DNA from: Azorhizobium doebereinerae UFLA1-100
Lineage (GTDB): Bacteria > Pseudomonadota > Alphaproteobacteria > Rhizobiales > Xanthobacteraceae
DNA: 64,000 nucleotides
Direction of reading: 5' to 3'
Assembly (NCBI RefSeq): GCF_000473085.1
Contig: NZ_AXBA01000001.1
Coordinates: 372,001 to 436,000 of the forward strand
Positions 24,765-35,170 of this stretch are shown one piece after another; position 1 is the first letter of the stretch, and the number at the start of each line of letters is the position of its first letter. Under the pieces are notes generated by a model, which did not search any database, was not told the DNA's origin, and was given only the letters and a program-made list of their open reading frames with translations. A program made the translations under genes and the position numbers.

Positions 24765-25574
24765 TCAGCTGCCCTTCTTGTGCTCTTCGTGCATGCGCTT
24801 GGAGTAGTCGGTGGGCTCGATGCCCCACTTCTTCTCCTCATTGACCACGAAGCCGGTCTTCATCCAGTCGATCGTGGTGTCGGTCATGAACTTGGCGAAC
24901 TTGTCCTCGCCCGGAGCGACCGCCAGGATCCAGGGAGCCTCCATCACGCCCGGCAGGGGCATGGCGAAGTCGGTGTTCCACTCGGCATCGAGCAGCTTGC
25001 CCTGCACGAAGGTCTGGTCATAGAGGTAGCCGATGCATTCGCCGCCCTTCAGCGCGAACAGCGGCTTCTCGGACCCGTCGAACGCCTTCACCTCGGCGCC
25101 GTACTTGGTGGAGACGTCCTTGTTGTACCAGGCACCCGAGGTGCCGCAGAGCACCTTGCCCTTCAGGTCTTCCCACTTGGTGACGTTCTTCACCTTCTTG
25201 GACAGAAGGATGTTCACGGCGTCGGAATAATAGGGCGGGTCGATGGCCAGCACGACCTTGCGGCGCTCGGGCTTATCCGACATCGTCGCGATCATCAGGT
25301 CGATCTTGCCCTGCTGCAGGAACTCGATGCGGTTCGCGGAGACGACCGGGACCAGTTCGAGCTTCACGCCCAGGCGCTTGGCCACGTCGGCCGCCAGGTC
25401 CGGCTCGATGCCGACGATGGCGCCCGACGGATCGCGGAAGCCGAACGGCTTGTAGTCGGCCTTCACGCCGACGGTCAGCACGCCCTTTTCCTTGATCTTG
25501 TCCAGCACGTCGGCGGAGGCTGCGACGGTGCCCGCCAGCAGCGCCAGGCTGGCGGCGATCAGAAGCTTTTTCAT
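24765..25574 (-). CDS. Periplasmic amino acid-binding protein
   Basis: A 269-residue type II periplasmic binding protein of the polar amino acid group. The signal peptide is MKKLLIAASLALLAGTVAASA; the mature start DVLDKIKEKGVLTVGVKADYKPFGFRD is typical. Arg-ligand region MSDKPERRKVVLAIDPPYYSDAV and GTSGAWYNKDVSTKYGAE hinge blocks are present. I chose the start at 25574 because GGGGA lies 7 bases upstream; a start 4 codons earlier is possible. First gene of the ABC operon. Confidence 0.92.
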   Translation of the reverse strand: MKKLLIAASLALLAGTVAASADVLDKIKEKGVLTVGVKADYKPFGFRDPSGAIVGIEPDLAADVAKRLGVKLELVPVVSANRIEFLQQGKIDLMIATMSDKPERRKVVLAIDPPYYSDAVNILLSKKVKNVTKWEDLKGKVLCGTSGAWYNKDVSTKYGAEVKAFDGSEKPLFALKGGECIGYLYDQTFVQGKLLDAEWNTDFAMPLPGVMEAPWILAVAPGEDKFAKFMTDTTIDWMKTGFVVNEEKKWGIEPTDYSKRMHEEHKKGS

Positions 25575-25911
25575 AGAAGTCCCCATTGTCTTTGTCCCGC
25601 CGGCGAAGCCTGCGGGCCTGGCTATGGTCCGGCGCACGGCGCAAGGATCCTGCGGCGCTCCCGCAGGGCGCAGGCAAGAAGTGCGCCACCCCGGACGATG
25701 CCGATCGGAGCGCCGTCCCCATCCCACGCGTTCCACCATGACGTTAGGAACATGGCACAGCCCAGGGCGCAAGTGCACAATAAAGATGCATTGAACGGAC
25801 GCCGCCCCCGGCTTTCAATCGCAGGCTATGTTTTACCGCCGCCAGGGCGCTTGGCGGCGGAGCGCGGCTGGATAAGATGCGGCCGGGTCAACAGGCAAAG
25901 GGGGGCGTGCC
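25575..25911. other. Divergent intergenic region with A+T-rich promoter patch
   Basis: No gene seen in these 337 bases. An A+T-richer patch at about 25770-25800 includes TGCACAATAAAGATGCA (an imperfect TGCA-spaced dyad) and is the likely promoter or operator region of the amino acid transporter operon to the left. The right end carries the ribosome site of the membrane protein at 25912. Confidence 0.45.
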
Positions 25912-26658
25912 GTGACGAACCGACTGGCGAAGACGATATTGTTCTGGCTCGGCCTCATTGTCGCGCCGCTGGTGCTGGTGGGCATGGAACTGTTCCATCC
26001 CGCCAACTTCACCCGCGATCCGGGCATGTTCGCCTATCTGTGCACGTCCCAGCCCTATGATCCCGCCTTCCAGGCACTGGCCTATTTCGGCCCGCAGTGG
26101 TGGGTGACGCTGCACATGATCCAGCTTCCCCTCATCGGCCTCGTCTCGATCGGCCTGTGGGGCCTCATGGACGACATCGACGGCGGCATCGCCGGATCGC
26201 TGGCCTGGCTGTCGCGGGCGCTCACCTTCGTCTTCATGGTGCTCTATACGGCGCTCGATTCCATCGGCGGCATCGGGCTGGGCCGTTCCATCCTCAATAT
26301 CGAGACCATGCGCGCGGCCGGAACGCTCACCCCGGACGAGGCGGCCGGCGCCATCAAGCTCCTGAATACGGACTGGCTCGACCCGCTGACCGGCGGCATG
26401 GGCTCGTTCATCAGCCTCGGCGGGTCCTGGGCGGTGTTCGGCGCGGCGGTGACCGCCGCGCTCGCCCTCGCGCTCACCGCCCGCGCGCCCTGGCCGGCGC
26501 TGCTGCTGCTCGTCGGCTTCGGCTGGGAGATCCAGGTCAGCCACGCGGCCCCCCACGGCCCCATCGGCTTCAGCCTGCTGCTGGCGTCCGCCCTGTGGAT
26601 CTGGTGGAGCCGGCGCACGACCGCCGCCGTGGTGGACAGGGCGGCGGTCGCCACCTAA
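25912..26658 (+). CDS. Predicted polytopic membrane protein, function unknown
   Basis: A 248-residue protein with a GTG start after a G-rich ribosome site (AGGGGGG). About six hydrophobic helices are visible: near residues 8-25, 64-85, 95-112, 161-182, 187-205 and 213-225. An extracytoplasmic loop carries CTSQPYDPAF. I do not recognise a named family. It is followed by a strong hairpin and then the DUF296 gene, so cotranscription is uncertain. Confidence 0.75.
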   Translation: MTNRLAKTILFWLGLIVAPLVLVGMELFHPANFTRDPGMFAYLCTSQPYDPAFQALAYFGPQWWVTLHMIQLPLIGLVSIGLWGLMDDIDGGIAGSLAWLSRALTFVFMVLYTALDSIGGIGLGRSILNIETMRAAGTLTPDEAAGAIKLLNTDWLDPLTGGMGSFISLGGSWAVFGAAVTAALALALTARAPWPALLLLVGFGWEIQVSHAAPHGPIGFSLLLASALWIWWSRRTTAAVVDRAAVAT

Positions 26659-26676
26659 GGGTTGGCCCGCAACAAA

Positions 26677-26711
26677 GGCGAGGCGATCCCGGCACGCGGG
26701 ATCGCCTCGCC
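26677..26711. terminator. Perfect 14-bp stem-loop
   Basis: GGCGAGGCGATCCC at 26677-26690 pairs without mismatch with GGGATCGCCTCGCC at 26698-26711 (loop GGCACGC). It lies 18 bases after one stop and 41 before the next start. It lacks a T-run, so it may be a Rho-type or partial terminator or a leader structure of the next gene. Confidence 0.6.
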
Positions 26712-26751
26712 TCGCCAGCCGAAGCAAGAACAGGCGATCAGGGGAGGTCCC

Positions 26752-27621
26752 GTGGGCATCAGGGCATTGCAGCAGCCGGGGCCGCCGGCCGCGCATCGGA
26801 TCGAAAGCCTCGCCGCCCCCCTGGTGACGCTGGATTTCGTCCTCGAAGCCGGGCTCACCCTGAACGAGGCCATCGCCCGGCCGTTGCAGGCGGCGGGACT
26901 GACGGCCGCGACCGTGAGCTTCTCCGACGGTGCCCTCGCGCCGTTCCACTACGTGATGCCCGCCCCCTCCCCCGACCCGGACCATGCAGCCTGGTACAGC
27001 CGGACATATTCGCCGCCGGGCGAGGTGGAGATCGAGCAGGCCAACGTCACCTTCGGCAGCCGCGACGGCGCCCCCTTCACCCATTGCCACGCCATCTGGC
27101 GCACCGCGGACGGGGTGCGGGCCGGCGGGCACATCCTGCCGCTGGAGACCCGCATCGCCCGGCCGATCGCCGCCAGGGCCTGGGGCACGCGCGATGCCCG
27201 CATCGTCGCCCGCCCCGATGCCGAGACCAACTTCACGCTGTTCACGCCCGAGACGGAGGGCCCATCTGCCCCGCCCCCGGCAGGCCCGCTCCTGCTGGCC
27301 CGCCTGAGGCCCAATATCGAGGTGGGCGCGGCGCTGGAGGAGCTGTGCCGCAGCCACGGCGTCACCCGCGCACGGGTGCGCGGCAGCCTGGGCAGCCTGA
27401 TCGGCGCGGTGTTCGACGATGCGGAGACGCTGGAGGATCCGGCAACCGAGTTCCTCGTCCTCGACGGCCACGTGGCGCCGGACGCCGACGGGCGGCTGGA
27501 GGCGCGCCTGAAGATCGCCATCGTCGGCCTGAGCGGCGCGCTGCGCGAAGGCTGGCTGACGCCCGGCCGCAATGCCGTTTGCATCACCTGCGAATTTGCG
27601 CTTGAAGCCGAGGCTCCTTAA
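26752..27621 (+). CDS. DUF296 (PPC-domain) protein
   Basis: A 289-residue protein. The C-terminal part has the PPC/DUF296 signature: LLLARLRPNIEVGAALEELCRSHGVTRARVRGSLGSLIGAVFDD, then LSGALREGW. The N-terminal half (LNEAIARPLQAAGLTAATVSFSDGALAPFHYV, FTHCHAIWRTADGVRAGGHILP) looks like a second, diverged copy of the same fold. Stand-alone bacterial PPC proteins are often called DNA-binding by homology to plant AT-hook proteins, but no AT-hook is present here and the true role is unknown. The GTG start follows GGGGAGG. Confidence 0.8.
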   Translation: MGIRALQQPGPPAAHRIESLAAPLVTLDFVLEAGLTLNEAIARPLQAAGLTAATVSFSDGALAPFHYVMPAPSPDPDHAAWYSRTYSPPGEVEIEQANVTFGSRDGAPFTHCHAIWRTADGVRAGGHILPLETRIARPIAARAWGTRDARIVARPDAETNFTLFTPETEGPSAPPPAGPLLLARLRPNIEVGAALEELCRSHGVTRARVRGSLGSLIGAVFDDAETLEDPATEFLVLDGHVAPDADGRLEARLKIAIVGLSGALREGWLTPGRNAVCITCEFALEAEAP

Positions 27622-27705
27622 GAGGCCGCGTACATCGGCGCGCGCGGGTGGACGCCCCGCGTGCGATATGCGACCAGAAGCTGCACTGACGTGAGAGGGA
27701 CAGGA

Positions 27706-29127
27706 ATGCCGGCGGACCTGAAGATCGTTCCCGTGATTCTGGCGGGCGGCACGGGCACGCGCCTCTGGCCCCTGTCACGCCAATGTCTGCCCAAGCAGTT
27801 CCTGTCGCTGGTGTCCGAGAACACGCTCTACCAGGACACCCTCCTGCGGGTCGCTGCCCCGGAGCTGTTCCACGCCCCGGTCGTCCTCACCAATGCCGAC
27901 TTCCGCTTCTTCGCCCGCCGCCAGGCGGCCGAGATCGGCATCGACCCCACCGTGGTGCTGGAGCCGGTGGCCCGTGACAGCGGTCCGGCGCTGCTCGCCG
28001 CCGCCGCCTATGTGCGCGAGCGCTACGGCAAGGATGCGCTGGTGCTGGCGCTGGCCGCCGACCATGTGGTGAAGGACCCCGCCGCTTTCCTGGCCAGCGT
28101 ACGCGCCGCCGCGGCCGTGGCGGTGACGGGGCAGATCGTCACCTTCGGCATCAAGCCGAGCGCGCCCAGCACCGCCTACGGCTACATCAAGCTCGGCGAC
28201 GGCCTGGGCGAGGCCGCCTTCCGGGTGGCGCGGTTCGTGGAGAAGCCGAACGCCGAGACGGCGAGCCGCTACGTGGCGGACGGCTATCTCTGGAATTCCG
28301 GCAACTTCCTGTTCCGGGCCGAGCAGTTGCTGGCCGAAGGCGCGGAATTCGTGCCGCAGATGACCACCCACGCCGAGCAGGCGGTGGCAACGGCCCGCGA
28401 GGACCAGGGCTTCATCACCCTCGGCGCCGACGCTTTCGCCGGCGCTCCGGCCCAGTCCATCGATTTCGCCATCATGGAGCGCACCCAGCACGCCGCCGTG
28501 GTGGCGGGCGATTTCGGCTGGTCCGACATCGGCGCCTGGGATTCGGTCCGCGCGGTCACCCCGGTGGACGGCGAGGGCAACGTCGTCCGCGGCCCGGTGA
28601 CGCTGGTCGACAGCCACAATTCCTACGTCTATTCCGACGGCACGCTGGTGGCCGGCATCGGGCTGGAGGGCATCGCGGTGGTCGCCACCGACGATGCCAT
28701 CCTGGTCATGCCCGCCGAGCGCAGCCAGGACGTGAAGACGCTGGTGGCGACGCTGCGCGCCACCCATCCGCAGCAGGTGGACGAGCACCTGAAGATGCAC
28801 CGGCCCTGGGGCACCTACCAGACCATCTGCCGGGGCGAACGCTTCCACGTGAAGAAGATCGTGGTCAATCCCGGCGGCAAGCTGTCGCTGCAGAAGCACT
28901 ACCACCGGGCCGAGCACTGGGTGGTGGTGAAGGGCACGGCCGAGGTCACCCTCGGCGACAACGTCTTCACCATGAACGAGAACGAATCCACCTATCTGCC
29001 GTTCGGCAGCATCCATCGCCTCGCCAATCCCGGCCGCATTCCGCTCGAGCTGATCGAGGTGCAGACCGGCTCCTATCTGGGCGAGGACGACATCGTGCGC
29101 ATCGAGGACGTCTACAGCCGGGTTTAG
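27706..29127 (+). CDS. manC: Mannose-1-phosphate guanylyltransferase / mannose-6-phosphate isomerase
   Basis: A 473-residue bifunctional type II enzyme that makes GDP-mannose. The N-terminal nucleotidyltransferase has ILAGGTGTRLWPLSRQCLPKQF and the FVEKPNAETA motif; the C-terminal cupin isomerase has RPWGTYQTI, KLSLQKHYHRAEHWVVVKGTAEV and the closing EVQTGSYLGEDDIVRIED. First gene of a seven-gene plus-strand envelope-sugar run; 94 bp precede rfbC. GDP-mannose supports lipopolysaccharide or exopolysaccharide. Confidence 0.95.
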   Translation: MPADLKIVPVILAGGTGTRLWPLSRQCLPKQFLSLVSENTLYQDTLLRVAAPELFHAPVVLTNADFRFFARRQAAEIGIDPTVVLEPVARDSGPALLAAAAYVRERYGKDALVLALAADHVVKDPAAFLASVRAAAAVAVTGQIVTFGIKPSAPSTAYGYIKLGDGLGEAAFRVARFVEKPNAETASRYVADGYLWNSGNFLFRAEQLLAEGAEFVPQMTTHAEQAVATAREDQGFITLGADAFAGAPAQSIDFAIMERTQHAAVVAGDFGWSDIGAWDSVRAVTPVDGEGNVVRGPVTLVDSHNSYVYSDGTLVAGIGLEGIAVVATDDAILVMPAERSQDVKTLVATLRATHPQQVDEHLKMHRPWGTYQTICRGERFHVKKIVVNPGGKLSLQKHYHRAEHWVVVKGTAEVTLGDNVFTMNENESTYLPFGSIHRLANPGRIPLELIEVQTGSYLGEDDIVRIEDVYSRV

Positions 29128-29221
29128 ACAGACCGGCCGCTTGGCGCTAAAGACATCCCACCATGACACCCGCGGCGGCTGGGAGCCTGCCGCACCGGAG
29201 CCGGCGGAGACGCAAGTAGAC

Positions 29222-29779
29222 ATGACATCGATCACCCGCCTCGACATCCCCGAGGTCGTGCTCATCACCCCGCCCCGCTTCCAGGATTCCCGCGGCTATT
29301 TCAGCGAGACCTACAAGAAGTCGGCATTCGACGCGGCCGGGCTCGACTTGACCTTCATCCAGGACAACGAATCCCTCTCCACCACGCCGGGGACCATCCG
29401 GGGCCTGCACTTCCAGGCCCCGCCCTTCGCCCAGGCCAAGCTGGTGCGGGTGATCCAGGGCGCGGTGTTCGACGTGGCGGTGGACATCCGCAAGGGCTCG
29501 CCCACCTTCGGCAAATGGGTCGGCGCAACGCTGACCGCCGAGCACGGCGAGCAGCTCCTGATCCCGCACGGCTTCGCCCACGCCTTCTGCACCCTCACGC
29601 CGGACGTGAAGGTCCTCTATAAGGTGGACGGCGCCTATTCCAAGGTCAGCGAAGGCGGGATCATCTGGAACGATCCGGACCTCGCCATCACCTGGCCGAC
29701 CAAGGAGGCCGTGGTCTCGGACAAGGACGCGGAGCTGCCGCGCCTCAAGGACCTCGACAGCCCGTTCGTCTATTCCTGA
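29222..29779 (+). CDS. rfbC: dTDP-4-dehydrorhamnose 3,5-epimerase
   Basis: A 185-residue RmlC cupin. It carries [21 protein letters not shown], the catalytic His in [31 protein letters not shown], and [14 protein letters not shown] with the conserved [11 protein letters not shown]. It acts third in dTDP-L-rhamnose synthesis. It stops 10 bp before rfbB starts, in the order C-B-D-A. Confidence 0.95.
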   Translation: MTSITRLDIPEVVLITPPRFQDSRGYFSETYKKSAFDAAGLDLTFIQDNESLSTTPGTIRGLHFQAPPFAQAKLVRVIQGAVFDVAVDIRKGSPTFGKWVGATLTAEHGEQLLIPHGFAHAFCTLTPDVKVLYKVDGAYSKVSEGGIIWNDPDLAITWPTKEAVVSDKDAELPRLKDLDSPFVYS

Positions 29780-29789
29780 GGTGGCATCC

Positions 29790-30844
<1,055 letters not shown>

Positions 30845-30845
<1 letters not shown>

Positions 30846-31738
30846 TGCGCATCCTGCTGTTCGGCGCCGACGGCCAGCTCGGCCGCGAACTGACCGCGCT
30901 CGCCGCCGAGCGCGGCCTCGACCTGCGCGGCCTCAACCGCGCCGCGGTGGACATCACCGACCCCGCCGCCGTGGCCCGCGCGCTGGAGGCCAACCGGCCG
31001 GACGTGGTGGTGAATGCCGCCGCCTATACCGCCGTGGACAAGGCCGAGAGCGAGCCGGACCTCGCAGCCCGCGTCAATGCCGGCGCCCCCGGCCTGATCG
31101 CCGAGCGCTGCGCCCGCTACCGCACGCCTTTGATCCACATCTCCACCGACTATGTCTTCGACGGCACCAAGGCCGGCGCCTATGCGGAGAGCGATCCCAT
31201 CGCCCCGCTCGGCGTCTACGGCCGCACCAAGGCCGCCGGCGAGGCCGCCATCCGGGCGGCGGGCGAGCGGCACCTGATCCTGCGCACCTCCTGGGTCTAT
31301 GGCGTCCACGGCGCCAACTTCCTCAAGACCATGCTGCGCCTTGCCGGCGACCGCGACCGGCTGACCATCGTCGCCGACCAGCGCGGCTGCCCGACCGCCA
31401 CCCGCGACATCGCCGAAGGCATCCTGGCCGCCGCCGCGCCCGCGGTGACTGGGGCCGCCCGCTGGGGCACCTATCATCTGGCCGGCCGCGGCGTGACCAC
31501 CTGGCACGGCTTCGCCCAGGAGATCATCGCCCGCGCCGCCCGGCACACCGGCCGCACCCCGGAAGTCGCCCCCATCACCACGGCGGACTATCCGACCCCC
31601 GCCCGGCGCCCGGCCAATTCCGAATTGAATTCCCAGTTGTTCGAGCGGACGTTCGGCTTCAAGGCCGCGCCCTGGCAGCAGCGCACGGCCGAGGTGGTCG
31701 ACGCTCTGCTCACCCCCATTCCCGTGGAGGCCCCGTGA
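30845..31738 (+). CDS. rfbD: dTDP-4-dehydrorhamnose reductase
   Basis: A 297-residue RmlD enzyme: [11 protein letters not shown] nucleotide site, [45 protein letters not shown] (Tyr-x3-Lys) and [21 protein letters not shown]. It performs the last step to dTDP-L-rhamnose. Its stop overlaps the GTG start of rfbA (GTGA). Confidence 0.95.
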
Positions 31739-32604
31739 AAGGCATCATCCTCGCCGGAGGTTCCGGCACCCGGCTCCATCCCATCACCCTCGTCGTCTCC
31801 AAGCAGCTGCTGCCGGTCTACGACAAGCCGATGATCTACTACCCCTTGTGCACGCTGATGATGGCGGGCATCCGGGACATCCTGATCATCACCACGCCGC
31901 ACGATTCCGAGCTGTTCCAGAAGCTCCTGAAGGACGGCAGCCAGTTCGGCCTCAACATCTCCTACGCCGTGCAAGCTTCCCCGCGGGGCCTCGCGGACGC
32001 CTTCATCGTCGGCCGGGAGTTCATCGGCAACGACAAGGTCGCGCTGGTGCTGGGCGACAACCTGTTCTTCGGCCACGGCCTGCCGGAGCTGCTCCAGGGC
32101 GCCCAGCAGCGCGAGACTGGGGCGACCGTCTTCGGCTATCCGGTCAAGGACCCCGAGCGCTATGGCGTGGTGGAGATGGACGAGAGCGGCAAGGTGCTGT
32201 CGCTGGAAGAGAAGCCCTTGAAGGCCAAGTCGAATCTGGCGGTCACCGGGCTCTATTTCTACGACAACCGGGTGGTCGACATCGCCGCCAACCTCGCCCC
32301 CTCCCCGCGCGGGGAGATCGAGATCACGGACGTGAACAAGGCCTATCTGGAACTGGGCGAGCTGCAGGTGAGCATCATGGGCCGGGGCTTCGCCTGGCTC
32401 GACACCGGCACCCCCGCCTCGCTGGTGGAGGCCGCCCAGTTCGTGCAGATTCTCGAACAGCGACAAGGGCTTCGCATCTCCTCTCCGGAGGAGGTGGCCT
32501 ACCGCGCCGGCTTCATCGACCGCGCCCAGCTCTCGGCCATGGCGGAAGCGCAGAAGAAGTCGGACTACGGCATCTATCTCGGCAACCTGGCCGCCGGGGG
32601 CTGA
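31735..32604 (+). CDS. rfbA: Glucose-1-phosphate thymidylyltransferase
   Basis: A 289-residue RmlA enzyme making dTDP-glucose: [37 protein letters not shown] is diagnostic, followed by [34 protein letters not shown] and [17 protein letters not shown] start overlapping rfbD. Together the four genes make dTDP-rhamnose without needing outside steps. Confidence 0.96.
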   Translation: MKGIILAGGSGTRLHPITLVVSKQLLPVYDKPMIYYPLCTLMMAGIRDILIITTPHDSELFQKLLKDGSQFGLNISYAVQASPRGLADAFIVGREFIGNDKVALVLGDNLFFGHGLPELLQGAQQRETGATVFGYPVKDPERYGVVEMDESGKVLSLEEKPLKAKSNLAVTGLYFYDNRVVDIAANLAPSPRGEIEITDVNKAYLELGELQVSIMGRGFAWLDTGTPASLVEAAQFVQILEQRQGLRISSPEEVAYRAGFIDRAQLSAMAEAQKKSDYGIYLGNLAAGG

Positions 32605-32660
32605 GCCGGCCGCCTTTCTCCCGCCCTGCCCGGGGGCCATCCTGGCGGCGCTGATCCTCA

Positions 32661-32682
32661 CCCGGCGGCGGGCGCCGCCGGG
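32661..32682. other. GC-rich stem-loop upstream of gmhA
   Basis: CCCGGCGGC at 32661-32669 pairs with GCCGCCGGG at 32674-32682 around a GGGC loop. It sits in the 101-bp gap after rfbA and just before the gmhA start region, where it could lower read-through or mask initiation. In DNA this GC-rich it could also be chance. Confidence 0.4.
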
Positions 32683-32705
32683 GCCGCGTGCTGAAAGAGA
32701 CCCCC

Positions 32706-33314
32706 GTGAGCCACGACGCCTCCCCTTTCGCCCCGCAAATTCGCGATTACTACACCCTGTCACGCGACACGCTGGACAAGGCGCTGGCGAGCCCGGACTT
32801 CGTCGCCCGCACCGAGGCCATCGCCCGGCTGTGGACCGAGCGCCTCGCCGCCGGCCACAAGATCCTGATCTGCGGCAATGGCGGCAGCGCCGGAGACGCC
32901 CAGCACATCGCCGGCGAACTGCTCTGCCGCTTCCGCTTCGACCGGGCGCCGCTGCCGGCCCTGGCGCTGACGGTCGATTCCTCGGTCATCACCGCCATCG
33001 GCAACGACTATGCCTATGACCAGATCTTCGCCCGCCAGGTGCTCGGCCTCGCCACGCCCGGCGACGTGGTGGTGGGCATCTCCACCTCCGGCCGCTCGCC
33101 CAACGTGGTGAAGGCGCTGGAGGCCGCCCGCACCCGCGGCGCCACCACGGTCGCCTTTACCGGCGAGGACCCGCGCGACCTCGGCCCGCTGGCCGACTTC
33201 GTGCTGAATGCCCCGTCCGCCTCCACGCCGCTGATCCAGCAGGTGCACATGACGGCGGCCCACATCATCTGCGAGCTGGTGGAAGCGACCCTGTTCCAGC
33301 CGCCGGGGGCCTGA
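32706..33314 (+). CDS. gmhA: D-sedoheptulose 7-phosphate isomerase (SIS domain)
   Basis: A 202-residue SIS-domain protein of the GmhA type: [72 protein letters not shown] and the C-terminal [17 protein letters not shown]. It converts sedoheptulose 7-phosphate to a heptose 7-phosphate for the lipopolysaccharide core or for nucleotide-heptoses. Two GTG starts are possible (32688 and 32706); I chose the second, which has AGAGA-like bases upstream. Only 4 bp separate it from the HAD gene. Confidence 0.9.
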   Translation: MSHDASPFAPQIRDYYTLSRDTLDKALASPDFVARTEAIARLWTERLAAGHKILICGNGGSAGDAQHIAGELLCRFRFDRAPLPALALTVDSSVITAIGNDYAYDQIFARQVLGLATPGDVVVGISTSGRSPNVVKALEAARTRGATTVAFTGEDPRDLGPLADFVLNAPSASTPLIQQVHMTAAHIICELVEATLFQPPGA

Positions 33315-33318
33315 GGCC

Positions 33319-34380
33319 ATGGGCGGCGCCCCGGCGCCGATGCAGGCGGTCATCCCCTGGGGGTTCGCCCATGAGGATGCGGCGGGGCTTGCCCGGGCGC
33401 TGACCGACGCCGCCCGCTTCGGCTTCCGCCACCTGCTGGTGCCGGTGCCCGCCGCCCTCGCCCACCGGGCCGAGGCGATCGCCGCCGCCTTGCCGCCTTT
33501 GCCCCACCTGCCCCAGGTCCAGTTCGCGCCGGTGGTCCAGTTCGCGCCGGTAGCGGCAGCCACCGGCGATGCCCTGGCGCGGGTCGCTCCGCTGCTGGAG
33601 CCGGTCTTTCTGCTGGTGGATCCAGGCCAGGTGGTCGAGGCCAACTGGCTGGAGCTGGCGCTGCGTGCCCCGCCGGGCGGCCATGCCCTGGCCGTCGCCG
33701 GCGCGAGTGCGGCGGCTCCCGCCGGGCTGGCCCTGCTGGGGCGCGACGCCCTGCCGCCGGGCGCCGACCTGCCCGCTCTCCTGCGCGGGCTCGCCGCCGA
33801 CGCCCGCACCGCGCTGTGGCGCCTGCCGGCGGATGCCGTGCGGCCCGTCCACGCCGGCACCCCGGCCCGCCCGCCGCGCCCGGCCCTGTTCCTCGACCGC
33901 GACGGCACGCTGAACGCCGACTATGGCTATGTGAGCGACCCCACCCGGCTGGTGCTGCTGCCCGGCGCCACGGCGGCGGTGAAGCGGGCCAACGATCTCG
34001 GCTGGTCGGTGTTCCTGGTCACCAACCAGTCCGGCGTCGGGCGCGGCTATTATGCCGAGGCGGACGTCATCGCCTGCAATGCAGCCCTGCACGATTTGCT
34101 GCGGGCGCAAGGCGCCCATCTGGACGACATCCGCTACGCCGCCGACCATCCCGAGGCGCTGGAGGCGCGCTACCGTGCCGCCACCGGCTGGCGCAAGCCG
34201 GCGCCCGGCATGCTGACCGACCTCATGGCGCACTGGCCGGTGCGGCGCGAGGCGAGCCTGATGGTGGGCGACAAGGACAGCGACGTGGCGGCGGGCGAAG
34301 CCGCCGGCATCCGCGGCCTGCTGTGCGACGGCGGCGACCTCGACGCCCTGCTGGCGCCGTACCTCCACCCGCCGGCGTGA
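33319..34380 (+). CDS. HAD-IIIA phosphatase (GmhB-like) with degenerate N-terminal domain
   Basis: A 353-residue two-part protein. The C-terminal half is a HAD phosphatase: LFLDRDGTLNADYGYV with Asp193 and Asp195, TNQSGVGRGYY, GWRKPAPGML and GDKDSDVAAGEAAG. This fits heptose-bisphosphate phosphatase after gmhA. The Cys residues of the zinc loop of canonical GmhB are missing (ADHPEALEARYRAATGW instead). The N-terminal 185 residues (FRHLLVPVP, VFLLVDPGQVVEANWLELAL) look like a decayed sugar nucleotidyltransferase without its GGxGTR loop. An 18-nt tandem duplication lies in this half. Confidence 0.8.
   Translation: MGGAPAPMQAVIPWGFAHEDAAGLARALTDAARFGFRHLLVPVPAALAHRAEAIAAALPPLPHLPQVQFAPVVQFAPVAAATGDALARVAPLLEPVFLLVDPGQVVEANWLELALRAPPGGHALAVAGASAAAPAGLALLGRDALPPGADLPALLRGLAADARTALWRLPADAVRPVHAGTPARPPRPALFLDRDGTLNADYGYVSDPTRLVLLPGATAAVKRANDLGWSVFLVTNQSGVGRGYYAEADVIACNAALHDLLRAQGAHLDDIRYAADHPEALEARYRAATGWRKPAPGMLTDLMAHWPVRREASLMVGDKDSDVAAGEAAGIRGLLCDGGDLDALLAPYLHPPA
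33516..33551 (+). repeat. Perfect 18-nt tandem duplication inside the HAD gene
   Basis: GGTCCAGTTCGCGCCGGT occurs twice head-to-tail (33516-33533 and 33534-33551), adding six residues in frame (two QFAPV units, residues about 67-78). It looks recent because the copies are identical. Confidence 0.9.
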
Positions 34381-34415
34381 GAGCCGGGGGGCGTCGGCGG
34401 ACCCGAACCGGAGGG

Positions 34416-34643
34416 TTAGTCGCGCGATCGAGACGACGGCAGAGTTGCAGTGGAAGGCCCACGGACGCCAATCTCCCGACACTGGCCAGGAGGCGTGTCG
34501 GCCAATTGCCGCAGCTGTTCAACGCTCAGCGCGTCGCTCACACCCAGGTGCCCGGCCAACTGCGCGCGCGCGCGACGATACGCTTCCACATCCGCACGAG
34601 GCGGCGATCCAGCGTATTCGATGTTCCTCGCGCGAACGGTCAT
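34416..34643 (-). CDS. Small protein of unknown function, second gene of a pair
   Basis: A 75-residue protein (starts MTVRARNIEYAGSPPRADVE) whose ATG overlaps the stop of the upstream gene by 4 bases, which supports that it is real. It is hydrophilic, with a helical ARAQLAGHLGVSDALSVEQLRQLAD stretch in the middle and a Thr/Ser-rich end. I recognise no family. Its role may be tied to the upstream GNAT-like protein. Confidence 0.6.
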   Translation of the reverse strand: MTVRARNIEYAGSPPRADVEAYRRARAQLAGHLGVSDALSVEQLRQLADTPPGQCREIGVRGPSTATLPSSRSRD

Positions 34644-35155
34644 GGCTGCACTCTCCGATCATAGTATGTGGCACCGTTTATGGTTTCCGCAAGGCGAAAG
34701 CCCATTGCCTGATACCTCGGCAATACGCCTGCTAACGGTGCCTTCAGCTTGACGCGCTGCCGACCGATGACTTTCGCATAACTATCGGCTGCTTCGACCG
34801 CGAACAGAGCGACCCATCCGGCCAAAGGGTTCGCACCACCGCTCCGCTCGACAAAATGAATCGTGACGTTGTCTGGCCCCCGCGACGCGCGCCCGATGGC
34901 CAGGGCGGCCAAGTTGTCCCGATACCAGACAGCGAGCTCGAAGCGCCGGAGATATGGCCTGTTTTGCCCGACCAGCTTGCGCCAGGGAAACTGGAAGCCT
35001 TCCGCCTTGCCGACAGCCAAGTCCGAAATGCCGGCGAACACGACGTTGCCCGCCAACTCCGGAAAGCGAGTTGCGATCTTCTCGCAGGCAAAATCCCTGG
35101 ATGCGCTTCTGTAGGCTTCATACTTGGCTTCCACATGCGCCTTGCCATGTTGCAC
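34640..35155 (-). CDS. Putative GNAT-fold protein of unknown function, first gene of a pair
   Basis: A 171-residue protein read from a GTG at 35155, which has GGGGAGG 5 bases upstream. The segment AVWYRDNLAALAIGRASRGPDNVTIHFVERS followed by VKLKAPLAGVLPRYQAMGFRLAE resembles the strands and final YxxMGF helix of GNAT acyltransferases, but the acetyl-CoA loop is not clear. Codon use is less GC-biased than in the neighbours. With the coupled 75-residue gene it could be a toxin-antitoxin or mobile accessory pair; that is speculative. Confidence 0.6.
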   Translation of the reverse strand: MQHGKAHVEAKYEAYRSASRDFACEKIATRFPELAGNVVFAGISDLAVGKAEGFQFPWRKLVGQNRPYLRRFELAVWYRDNLAALAIGRASRGPDNVTIHFVERSGGANPLAGWVALFAVEAADSYAKVIGRQRVKLKAPLAGVLPRYQAMGFRLAETINGATYYDRRVQP

Positions 35156-35170
35156 ATGGGCCTCCCCAGC

